DNA of 64,000 nt from JBFMHP01 sp040752855 (GTDB lineage Bacteria; Pseudomonadota; Gammaproteobacteria; RBG-16-57-12), in the NCBI GenBank assembly GCA_040752855.1, contig JBFMHP010000009.1, forward strand, positions 62,001-126,000, read 5' to 3'. Below the pieces are notes generated by a model. That model searched no databases. It was given only the letters and a program-made list of their open reading frames with translations, and was not told the DNA's origin. Positions 51,401 to 59,363 of this stretch are shown piece after piece (position 1 is the first letter of the stretch; the number at the start of each line of letters is the position of its first letter). Position numbers and translations under genes: made by a program.

Positions 51401-54400
51401 CTTCATCGATCCGAACCAGGTGCAGAGTCTCACCGATCAAGCGATGCAGGATTTCGCCGCCCATCGGCCCGGCGAAACCCGGGCCGCCGCCGACATCAGC
51501 GTCAGCGAGGCACGGCAAACCTTCATCACTACCGCCACCGCCGCCATGGAGAGGAATGTCGGTGAAGGCCCGCCGGTGATGATCCCGGTGGATCAGATGG
51601 TGCAGGACTATGTGCGGGAGGTGATCACCGGCGGCTGGGAGAACCCGGAGGCCCGGGCGGCGCGCCAGGCCTATGAATTCCAGCACGCCGGCCGCGGCTT
51701 GCTCGGCCCCTCGGAATCCGATCAGGTGCGCTTCACCCGCGCCTTCGAGAACCCCGACCTGGCACGGCTGGAACGGGAGCTGCGCGAACATCCGGAGCGG
51801 CGCGATGAAATCATGCCGCAGCTGGATCGGGCACGGCGCGAGCACGCCGAGCAGATGCGCCGTGTGCTGCGCCGCCTGTACCCGGAGTTGACCGACGATG
51901 AGATCAATGCCGCCGGCGGCCCCACCGCCGTGATGGCGCAACGATCCGCCGAGTTGTTCGCCGGCCACTCCTTCGGCGCCTTCCGCACCGCCGCCGCACA
52001 GGCGGAAGACGCCCAGTACGCCCGCGAGATGATCACTGGCGGTCGCGCCAGCCTGGCCGCCGGCGTGCGCATCGCCACCCGCGGCGCCGGGACCAACGAA
52101 GACCTGCTGCGTATGACCTACAGCGGCCGCTCCAAGACCGAAATCGCCGAGGCGCGGACGATCTGGCAGGACCGCTACGGCGAAGACCTGGATGTGATGC
52201 TGGGCATCAAGCCCCGCCGGCTGACCACCGGCGAAGCCCTGCTCTCCGTCGCCTCCCCCGCCCTGGGCATGTTCCTCTACGGCGGTGAAACCTCGGGTGA
52301 TCTCGCGATGGAACTGGAACGCTCCGCCCGCGGCGAACCGGAAACCGATCAGGACTATATCGAACTGGCGGCTCTGACCTATGCCCAGCAGCGCACCCGC
52401 GGCACCGGCTTTCTCGCCCGGCTCACCATGGGCGGCACCCCCGAAGCCCGCTCCATGGACGAGACCCAGCGCGCCATGGCCGAAACGCTGCTGGCCGAGG
52501 CCCACCGCCGCCGCGCCGCGCTCACGCGTGATCCCAACATGTCCGGCATCGCCGACGCCCCGCTGCCGGAGGACCCCCGCGCGGTATTTCTCCCCGACGG
52601 ACGCATCGATCCCACCATCGCCGCCCTGGTGTTCGCACCGGGACCGGGCTCCGGCGGACGACCCGGCGCCGATCGTTTTTTGGGCGACCGCGGCCTGATC
52701 CTGGGCATGTCCCAGAATCTGGAGCTGGCGGGGGCCCGCTACAAGGCGGAACTGGACCGCCAGGAAAGCCTGCTGCTATCGGCCATCGCCATCCTGGCGG
52801 TGATCGCCACCGTTGTGCTGATGGCCTTCGGTGTGGGCTTTGTCCTGGCCAGCGTGCTGGTCGCCCTGGGCTCCGGCCTGCTCACCATGGCGGTCAAGAG
52901 CGGAATGCGGGGCGAGCGTTACGGCTGGGAGGAGGCCGCCACCGACATGGCGCAGACCGCGATCGAGGTGGCCGCCGCCGGTGCCGGGGGCGCCCTCGGG
53001 GGTGGGCTGGGCAAGGCCAACGCCCTGGCCCGGGTCGGCCAATCGCTGGTGGCGCGGTTCGGCCCGATCGGCGGGGTGATCGCGCGCGAGGCCATCGTCG
53101 GCGCCGTGAGCAGCGCCGCCCAAGTCGCGATCCGGGATGAAACCTATCGGGACGGACCCGGCGCGGCCGTCGGCCGCATCCTGGGCGGCGGCCTCAAGGG
53201 TGCCGCCATCAGCGCGGTGAGCGCGGGGGTCTCGGAACGCCTGGGTGGCGGGCTCAACCGCCGCCTGAACGCCTCCCTGCAACAGGCCGACGCCTCGCTG
53301 CTCGCTCGCCTGGGTCAGAGCCTCGGCCCCGCCGGCCGCAACATGCTCAAGGAAGGCGTCTCCGAGGCGCTGGGCGGCATCGCCGGCGAGGCTACCGGCA
53401 TCCTGATCGAGATCAGCAGCAATCAATTCCACGGCAGCCTCAAGGACGCCCTCAAGCGCCTCGGCCAGGCAGGACTGCGGGATCTGGTGCAATCCGCAGG
53501 CAGGGCCGGGGCCACCGCCCACAACCGCGCCCGCTATAACCGCCTCATGGCCGACGCCCGCAACGCCACCCATTTGACCGACTCCGATCTGCATGCCCTG
53601 CGCAGCGCCGCGCGCTCGGCCGGGGAATTTCCGGAATCTCTGGAAAGCATCCGCCGCCAAGTCCAGGCCGACCGCGCCGTACTGGCGCAACTGCCGCCCG
53701 AGATCCGCCGCCATGCCGCCGACCTCGACAGCCAGTCTCTGCATCAGCTGGCGGACATGCTCCATAAAGGCGAACTGGCGGCTCCGTCGGACACCCGCGC
53801 CGAACTCTTCATGCACATGAGCGAACGCAACCCGCAACTCAACGCCGCCACGCTGTTGCGGCAACTGGAAACCGCCAGCGCCCGCTTGGTCCCGGAACCG
53901 CAACAACCGGAACAGCTCCGCGCCCGCGAGGAACATCAGCAACAGATCCGCAGCGGACTGACCGCAGACCTGCCCGGCCCCGTGCGCGACGCTCTGGCCG
54001 ACATCCCGGTGCACGGGCTCGATCAGATACCGCCGCATTTACTGCCCGAGGCCGCCCGCCTCATCGCACGCGGCACCTTCGATCCGCGCCGCGCCGACGC
54101 CCTGCTGCTCGCCGCCCGCCAGCACAACCCGGAGCTGGATGCGGTCAGCTTCCTGCGCAACCTGCACAGCGCCGTTCAAAGCGCGCAACTGGCCGGCGAG
54201 GCCCACGCCCGCATCCTGACGCGCCAACGCGTCCGGGTGCTGCGGGATATCCCGTCCGAGGCCCACGGCCTGTTCGCCCGCCTGCCGGACGAGGCCCTGG
54301 GCCAACTGCGCGTCCTGCTCGATCAAGGACAGGCGGGATCGCCGGAGCAACAGGCCGCGCTGCTGCGCCAGGCGCGCGAACTCGATCCCAATCTCGACGG

Positions 54401-57400
54401 CCAGCAGTTCCGCCAGATGCTGGAGCTGGCGGCCGCCAACGCCACCCAGCGCCGCGGCACCGAGCAGGCGGCCGCGCGGGCGGAACGCCAGCAACACATG
54501 AGCAACGTGCCCGAGCACCTGCGCGGCACGCTATCGCTGCTGCCGGATGCTGCATTGGTGGAACTGCGCCTGCGCCAGCTGGAAGGCAGTCTCTCCCCGG
54601 CCGAGCGGCTCAAGCTCCAGGAAGCGGCCCTGCGCGAACAGCCGGATCTGGACCTGCCCGCCTTCCACAAGGCCCTGGATGAAGCCGTCGCCCGCGGCGC
54701 CCCCCTCCGTCCCGATGCCGGGCTGGAGCGGCGCATGTGGCAGGAGTTGGTGGCCGCCGTCCCCGAGGCCCAACGCCACCTGGTGCAGAACGCGCCGGTC
54801 GTGATCATGCGGGACGCCGAATTCGCCGCCTACACCCGCTCCGCCCAAGGCGATGCCGTCACCCTGATGCTCAATGGACGCGCTGTCGTAATCGTGCGCC
54901 AAGGCGCCGATCCCGCCGCCCTGCGCGAAGAAGGGATCCATGTGCTGCAAAGCCGCGATCCGCAGTGGACCCGGCGCATGGGCAGCCTGGATGAGCAACA
55001 CCTCCGTCACTGGGATGACTTGCCGCTGGAACAGCAGATGGCCCTCTACCGCAACAAGCTGGAGCTCGAACTCGACGCCCACGACCGCCTGATCAGCAGC
55101 CTGACCGGCGACCTGCTGCGTGCCAGCGATCCCGTCGAGATCGCCGCTCTGCGCAGCCGGCTCGAACTGGCGCAGACGGCCCAATCCAATCTGCAAAACC
55201 GGCTGCGCGAGGTCGGCGGTATCAGCCCGCTGCAACGCCAGTTGATCAGCGCCGGCATGGCACCCCGGCCTCAGTGGCTTGACCAGCCCGCCCGGCTGTT
55301 TGCCAAGCAGCCCCAGGCGCCGCCGCTTACCCGCCAGCAGATCCTGGAACAAATGACCGACGACCTCGCGCCGGGCGGCAGTGAATTCCGCAAGGTCCGC
55401 GCCCGTCTCAATCGGTTGGATGCCGCCGATCTGAATGTGCTGGCCAGGCTGGGCCTCTCCGCCGCCGAGATGCGCAGCGTGGTGCTGGCACACAAGGAAA
55501 CCGCTGCCACCACCCGGCTGATCGGCGATCTGCGTGCCATTGCCGATGCCGTACCCGCCGGAACCGAACGGGCGGTGCTGGCGGAACTGGTAAGGCGAGC
55601 CGACCTGTCCGACCTGGCCCCGGTGCTGCGGGATGCCGCCACACGGGCACTGGATGCCGACGCCGCCCTCACCCTCATGGCCAGCGTGCTGTTGCAGCCG
55701 TCCCATCATCTGGCGCTGGCAGAAAACCTCCGCAACTTCTTGGCGCAAGCCTCCCCGGCCCAGCAGGCCGATCTGGTTCGTCTGATTGATGACATCGGCA
55801 TCGAAGGTCAGGGCAGCCTGCTCCGCCTGCTGGGCGAGCTCCGCAGCCGGATCAGCAATCTGAGTCCCAACAACAACGACCCGCACAGCTTCGCCGCGAC
55901 CCTCATCGGCCTGGCGGCCAACGCCGGCATCAAACAAAAGGTGGACCTGATCAACCGCACGCACGACCTGCTGGCGGCACTGGAAAAACTGCCGCGGAGC
56001 CCCGAGCGGGATGCCGTGGTCAATCATATTGTCGATGGCCTGCTGAGCGGAGCCGATCCCCATGGCCACGCCCTCGACATCCGCGCCGCAGCCCGCGCCG
56101 TGGCAGACGGCGAGCTGGCCCCCGCCACCTTGCAGCGCTTCGCCGAAAACATCAAAGCCGGCCCGTTCATGTCGGGCGGCGACGCCTTCCGCCTGCATGT
56201 AGAAGAATGCCTGAAAGCCTGGGGCGACTTCAGCCTGCAACACCCCATGTTCGCCGACCTGCTGAAACGGGTGACGCTGACCCCGCCCCTGACCGACGAA
56301 CACCGCGCCCTACTGACAGAAATGGAACCGTGGTTCAGCCACATCGTCGCCAGCGACTGGTTCGCCCAGCGGATGAAGGCCTCCGGCCGCACCCCGGATC
56401 AGGAGATGCTCGACCTCCTGCAACAGATACTCACCACCGGGCTGCGCGGCCAGACGGGCATCACCAATTTCGACACCTTGCGCCACATCATGCAGGAACT
56501 CCGCCTCACCGTCGTCGACACCTTGGCCGAGCCGGACCTGATCGCACGGGTACGGGCGCAGATGGAGCGGGCCGGTTACAGCCCGGAAGACATCGCCCGG
56601 CGCGAATCGGACGCCGATGCGATATTGCGCCGCGATCGCGTCGCCGGCCTGGTCACACCGGAAGTGCACTTGGAAAACCTGATCCGCCAGCAAGTCGAAT
56701 ACCAGGGCATGATCGACACCGCTGTGGCCATCGCCAAGCAGCGCTATCCCAACGATCCCACGGCCGAGCGCGCCCTCTTCAACGAACTCACCGCCGGCCT
56801 CCGGCAGAAAGTCACCGAAACCGCCGGCGAGATCGCCGCGACCCGCGCCATCCGCAGCGATCCCCGCTTCGGAGTGGGCCCGAGCAACCCAGAGTCCCGC
56901 CCCATGGAGCTGCTGCGCGGTTTCGAGGCCGGCATCGGCTTCGATCAGGTATGGGTGCGGCGCGATGCAAGCGGACGCATCACCGAAATCCTGGTGGTCG
57001 AGGCCAAGGGACCGGGCGCCACCACGGCCCAAACCAAGCGCAAGGGCGCCCAGATGAGCGCCGAATGGGTGGCGCGCACGGCGGCGGACATGGTGATGCG
57101 TGGCGACGACGGCACCGGCTCGCTCATCCTCGAGGCCCTGCGTACCGGCCACCCGCCGATCGGCGGCGTGATAGTCCAGGCCGCCGACCAGAGCGGGACC
57201 CCTGGCAGCATCACCGGCGCCCCCGGCACCAGCGGCCCGCATCACCACTTCGATCTGGGCGAGCTGCGCCAGCACAACCCGATCAAGGATCTGCCCCCCG
57301 CTGAACTAGCCGCAGAGGTACGCACCCGCATCGACGCCATCAAGAACGGAGAGTTCGAATTCCGTTACACCGACACCGAGGTCAACAGTATCGTGCAACA

Positions 57401-57968
57401 CGGCCGCAGCCTGGGCCTGAGCACCACGGAGATCATGGACCTGATGTTCACCGGCTCGCGCACGAAAAAAGCCATCCCCGCCGCGGAACTGCTCCAACAG
57501 ATGAGCAATTACGTCAACATCGTCAGCGCCCGCGGGTTCCCCTTCCGCTTCGACAGCGTCACCGACTTCGCCAACTTCTGCGTTGACCTGAAGCAATTGC
57601 TCATCAAATACGGCATCCCCGCCGGCGATGTGCGCATCCAGGGATCGTCGCTGCGCACTCCCGAAGCAAAGGATGTAAACATCGCCGTATTCATCCCCAA
57701 GGAAACCTTCGATACCCTGACCGAAGCCATGATCAAAGGGCTGCTGCAACACGCCAGCCCCCATGAAGCGAAGGCCTTAGCGGATACAGTGCGCGAGCAA
57801 ATTGCCGAAGGACGCATCCAGTCGCTCTACTTCGACCGCATCGGCGAGCGCTCCTTCAATCAAGAATTGCGCGACCTCACCCGCCACATATCCGGCAGTG
57901 ATAACATAGATTTATCGCTCATGCTCAGGGGCATGGATTTCGACGTCAGTCCCATTATGAAGATCTAA
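48459..57968 (+). CDS. giant multidomain protein (3169 aa), candidate CIS cargo/toxin
   Basis: The ATG at 48459 lies seven bases after the previous stop; an upstream in-frame reading overlaps that gene and is rejected. Seen, in order: disordered Ala/Pro/Glu-rich region (1-220); helical region (225-780) with a Gly/Ser linker near 370-400; apolar segment VVLNVLTLGATTAVTAGYLI near 782; annexin-like repeat GAGTNEDLL to YGEDLDVML at 1209-1248; hydrophobic hairpin about 1438-1480, then a Gly/Ala-rich stretch to about 1640; four repeats of about 90 aa (1745-2080); a degenerate HEXXH-like site REEGIHVLQ (E2157, H2161); long helical region; PD-(D/E)XK-like motif with D2829, E2848-A-K2850 and Q2865; and an NTase-like motif GSSLRTPEAKDVNIAVF (G3062, D3072, N3074) near the end. 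The layout resembles a polymorphic toxin. Last gene of the operon; no immunity gene follows. Effector role is inferred. Alternatively, it could be a surface or scaffold protein. Confidence 0.7.
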   Translation: MDSATRTRRADADTASPGHSPSSRERTRSALEPSAPDVSAERDGTEAGLCSVPRYLGTEVAPPATPPSDYSSEEFIANPSAVDAPNASETPLALPTSPPSAAAASNPAAEAEARAEAEAGAGRGPAEGGAPTAPDASAEGAAPPATGERAEAGGAAAAASETAADEPSAVPREAARERRAESQVSIPLPIIARVGNIRAPRVPPPPQEAIKRSAEIRTRTGSPPEMHHAKVEQAVLRVVETARASQRQIVWRVGILARDTRLSIDQLANEILGFVAHCVGRIRSAIDTAKTDITSVVDGQIEHISTQGQLTDEALRQSQRDSQAEVHEVLLSQSDELNEAHTTLQQEFDPYLTEAEINTMNISEAGVVTHVTPPAGGAAPGTGGGSASMSSSTGGEANVCTAPAGPRQNLPELDTETQGTLSTLHGRDRLGAFYSTRSAPVYERQSQQTQERLDQMAVRQSESLESFRGQFTNYALRLVTPVARDLERDERGDSPALACEVLDERHSLAEAAGENGRTLMQKFDGVMRYLDNELGPRLIDGLNEGGAKAAKSFRDQGEATERMMDNTAAGFADAYPQLVARVQELLPDKQLLNFGELGPRLQQAWESARRLPDQQYQAMAEQAAATLQQMREAQQKQIEGLGSSAEKSLQSVTDVVTATSFDLETFGYGVTGAMREGGWAAITGASEYALRMATDLLKTRGQADGALNNLLRSFVESLNGAMDNFGNSYFETVDGFKHSVIDIPTGVFARIQREIDTDLSERSGKLNSQLTKPDTDTTTGLVVLNVLTLGATTAVTAGYLIYMDADDDEIFATLGNLQWPGPPALDQYFTTPGNYGNLQDRLRDCLSEDAARRAVSLFSADAGTRAAGRLEAVQDSFSLFGLDSDARQSLLQGFGAEERAAADPNTVAEVSQSIRDSWFASHTDIRLNEAYLRGNYGAALSARVEASLRTARNDSSDAIFQSVQNIETLARSELALTGSATFIDPNQVQSLTDQAMQDFAAHRPGETRAAADISVSEARQTFITTATAAMERNVGEGPPVMIPVDQMVQDYVREVITGGWENPEARAARQAYEFQHAGRGLLGPSESDQVRFTRAFENPDLARLERELREHPERRDEIMPQLDRARREHAEQMRRVLRRLYPELTDDEINAAGGPTAVMAQRSAELFAGHSFGAFRTAAAQAEDAQYAREMITGGRASLAAGVRIATRGAGTNEDLLRMTYSGRSKTEIAEARTIWQDRYGEDLDVMLGIKPRRLTTGEALLSVASPALGMFLYGGETSGDLAMELERSARGEPETDQDYIELAALTYAQQRTRGTGFLARLTMGGTPEARSMDETQRAMAETLLAEAHRRRAALTRDPNMSGIADAPLPEDPRAVFLPDGRIDPTIAALVFAPGPGSGGRPGADRFLGDRGLILGMSQNLELAGARYKAELDRQESLLLSAIAILAVIATVVLMAFGVGFVLASVLVALGSGLLTMAVKSGMRGERYGWEEAATDMAQTAIEVAAAGAGGALGGGLGKANALARVGQSLVARFGPIGGVIAREAIVGAVSSAAQVAIRDETYRDGPGAAVGRILGGGLKGAAISAVSAGVSERLGGGLNRRLNASLQQADASLLARLGQSLGPAGRNMLKEGVSEALGGIAGEATGILIEISSNQFHGSLKDALKRLGQAGLRDLVQSAGRAGATAHNRARYNRLMADARNATHLTDSDLHALRSAARSAGEFPESLESIRRQVQADRAVLAQLPPEIRRHAADLDSQSLHQLADMLHKGELAAPSDTRAELFMHMSERNPQLNAATLLRQLETASARLVPEPQQPEQLRAREEHQQQIRSGLTADLPGPVRDALADIPVHGLDQIPPHLLPEAARLIARGTFDPRRADALLLAARQHNPELDAVSFLRNLHSAVQSAQLAGEAHARILTRQRVRVLRDIPSEAHGLFARLPDEALGQLRVLLDQGQAGSPEQQAALLRQARELDPNLDGQQFRQMLELAAANATQRRGTEQAAARAERQQHMSNVPEHLRGTLSLLPDAALVELRLRQLEGSLSPAERLKLQEAALREQPDLDLPAFHKALDEAVARGAPLRPDAGLERRMWQELVAAVPEAQRHLVQNAPVVIMRDAEFAAYTRSAQGDAVTLMLNGRAVVIVRQGADPAALREEGIHVLQSRDPQWTRRMGSLDEQHLRHWDDLPLEQQMALYRNKLELELDAHDRLISSLTGDLLRASDPVEIAALRSRLELAQTAQSNLQNRLREVGGISPLQRQLISAGMAPRPQWLDQPARLFAKQPQAPPLTRQQILEQMTDDLAPGGSEFRKVRARLNRLDAADLNVLARLGLSAAEMRSVVLAHKETAATTRLIGDLRAIADAVPAGTERAVLAELVRRADLSDLAPVLRDAATRALDADAALTLMASVLLQPSHHLALAENLRNFLAQASPAQQADLVRLIDDIGIEGQGSLLRLLGELRSRISNLSPNNNDPHSFAATLIGLAANAGIKQKVDLINRTHDLLAALEKLPRSPERDAVVNHIVDGLLSGADPHGHALDIRAAARAVADGELAPATLQRFAENIKAGPFMSGGDAFRLHVEECLKAWGDFSLQHPMFADLLKRVTLTPPLTDEHRALLTEMEPWFSHIVASDWFAQRMKASGRTPDQEMLDLLQQILTTGLRGQTGITNFDTLRHIMQELRLTVVDTLAEPDLIARVRAQMERAGYSPEDIARRESDADAILRRDRVAGLVTPEVHLENLIRQQVEYQGMIDTAVAIAKQRYPNDPTAERALFNELTAGLRQKVTETAGEIAATRAIRSDPRFGVGPSNPESRPMELLRGFEAGIGFDQVWVRRDASGRITEILVVEAKGPGATTAQTKRKGAQMSAEWVARTAADMVMRGDDGTGSLILEALRTGHPPIGGVIVQAADQSGTPGSITGAPGTSGPHHHFDLGELRQHNPIKDLPPAELAAEVRTRIDAIKNGEFEFRYTDTEVNSIVQHGRSLGLSTTEIMDLMFTGSRTKKAIPAAELLQQMSNYVNIVSARGFPFRFDSVTDFANFCVDLKQLLIKYGIPAGDVRIQGSSLRTPEAKDVNIAVFIPKETFDTLTEAMIKGLLQHASPHEAKALADTVREQIAEGRIQSLYFDRIGERSFNQELRDLTRHISGSDNIDLSLMLRGMDFDVSPIMKI

Positions 57969-58526
57969 CCATCACGGTTATCCCGTTTCACATCAATAAG
58001 ACATCGGCTGACACGCCGCAGATCACGCAAGCCTTTTTACATTGCGCGACTGATATAAATGGCCTAGAGTAAATAACAAGAGCACTACTGCGATGTAAAA
58101 GCCCTCGGGTCCGATGACGGTGAGACGATAAAGCGAACACGCATGTCCCTGTCTTTACGGAGCGCTGTGAAAGAGGCATTACCACGCAACTAGGTTGGAA
58201 AAGGTCGAATGCAGCTCGTGATTCCGGGCTCCAGTACATCGGGTCTCGTTCTGTCACTTCTTGTCTGTCAAACGATTGAAGTACGGCTGAACTGCGGCCT
58301 CACGGTAAAGTTCCGGCTTTGTAAGGAATACAGGCCTTGAGCCTGACCCGTCAACGGCATCGGCGGTAGGCTGGTGGGTTAGCGAAGGTGTCGCAAGACG
58401 CGGGAGCGCCCACCGGCGCGCTCGTCAACAGCCACACTCTCCTCTCATCTTCGCCTGCATATCCATCCAACCTTCAAGACGGGAATCCGCTGCATGTTAA
58501 GCAGAGCGAGTATTTCGGCGCGCCGC
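57969..58526. other. intergenic region after the CIS operon, 558 bp
   Basis: This is the longest non-coding stretch of the window. It starts with a weak hairpin (AACC ATCAC GGTT just after the stop) lacking a T run, so no intrinsic terminator can be named. The first 130 bases are relatively AT-rich. An 89-codon minus-strand frame exists but lacks a ribosome site and protein-like composition. I see no insertion sequence, attachment repeat or RNA gene. Confidence 0.5.
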
Positions 58527-59153
58527 TTAACCCTTGTTGCGGTGGCGCAGGTATTCGATGATCCCGGGGAGCAAGGAGAGGGCGATGATCAACAGGATGA
58601 CAGCGGTGAGATTGTTCTTCACCACCGGAATGCCGCCTAAAAAATAGCCTGCGGTGACCAACGACACGACCCACAGCACCGCGCCCACGATATTGAATTT
58701 GAGAAACTCTGAGTACTCCATGCGCCCGACACCCGCCACGAACGGGGCGAAGGTGCGGATGATGGGAAGAAAACGCGCAATGATGATCGTCTTGCCGCCA
58801 TGCCTTTCATAGAAGCGTTGCGTTTTCAGCAAATGCTCCTGCTTTATGTAGGGAATGGAGCCTTGCAAGGCGGCCGCCCCCGCGCGGCGACCGATGGCGT
58901 AGTTGACCGCATCCCCCGCCACAGCCGCGACGATCAACACCACCATAAGCACCATGGCATCCAGCAGACCAGCGCCCGCCAAGGTTCCGGCCACGAACAA
59001 CAGCGAATCGCCGGGCAGGAATGGAAACACCACCAGCCCCGTTTCGCAAAAGACGATGAGAAACAGGATGGCATATACCCAGGCGCCGTAGTCCGTCACC
59101 AGGGACTGCAAATGTTGATCCAGATGCAGGAACAGACTCAATAAACCTTCCAA
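58527..59153 (-). CDS. dedA: DedA-family membrane protein
   Basis: DedA proteins are inner-membrane lipid-transport (scramblase-like) proteins needed for envelope integrity. The 208-aa protein has YGAWVYAILFLIVFCETGLV near 21, the family motif FPFLPGDSLLFVAG near 42, and RFLPIIRTFAPFVAGVGRM near 125. Four to five apolar segments and a basic end (RHRNKG) are visible. I chose a TTG start at 59153 because GGAGAG lies six bases upstream and the N-terminus (EGLLSLFLHLDQHLQSL) then aligns with E. coli DedA. ATGs at 59189 and 59222 give longer forms without a good ribosome site. Confidence 0.9.
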   Translation of the reverse strand: MEGLLSLFLHLDQHLQSLVTDYGAWVYAILFLIVFCETGLVVFPFLPGDSLLFVAGTLAGAGLLDAMVLMVVLIVAAVAGDAVNYAIGRRAGAAALQGSIPYIKQEHLLKTQRFYERHGGKTIIIARFLPIIRTFAPFVAGVGRMEYSEFLKFNIVGAVLWVVSLVTAGYFLGGIPVVKNNLTAVILLIIALSLLPGIIEYLRHRNKG

Positions 59154-59310
59154 GGCTCTCTCCAGCGTGCGTTGTCCGACGTGCGGCATACAATAAAGGA
59201 CGCTGGCCATCCCGGCAAGCAATGTGCGCGATCAACATCTTACTTTGCTTATCTTGATTCGCTGCACAATCGGCATTGGCCGCGATTGCGCCCGCCTCGG
59301 CCTCGCCAAC

Positions 59311-59338
59311 AAAAAAGCCCCGCAATGCGAGGCTTTTG
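59311..59338 (-). terminator. intrinsic terminator of tRNA-Val
   Basis: On the minus strand, AAAAGCCTCGC pairs with GCGGGGCTTTT around an ATT loop, and the T run continues to TTTTTT. It lies 26 bases after the tRNA-Val 3' end, as expected for its terminator. Confidence 0.8.
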
Positions 59339-59363
59339 AGTTTCTGCGACGGCAGAGTAATTC

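Larger units (their letters stand above)
21423..57968 (+). other. contractile injection system (CIS) locus
   Basis: Nineteen or more plus-strand genes with gaps of usually fewer than 30 bases or with small overlaps encode a phage-tail-like injection machine: sheath, inner tube, hub, spike, baseplate, tape-measure-type protein, AAA+ ATPase and terminator protein. The set corresponds to Afp/PVC components. There is no VipA/VipB, TssJ/L/M or capsid gene, so this is neither a type VI secretion system nor a prophage. The locus ends with a giant multidomain protein, which I infer to be cargo. No transposase, integrase or regulator lies inside the locus. Confidence 0.9.

Noticed and set aside
21423..57968. 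Prophage or type VI secretion system
   Set aside because: No capsid, portal, terminase, integrase or lysis genes, and no VipA/B or TssJ/L/M genes; DUF4255, CIS tube adaptor and CIS ATPase point to a CIS.
57988..58257. 89-codon minus-strand frame with a GTG start after the CIS operon
   Set aside because: No ribosome site, protein composition rich in Ser/Arg/Cys without domain features; likely chance in non-coding DNA. Considered as an immunity gene and not supported.
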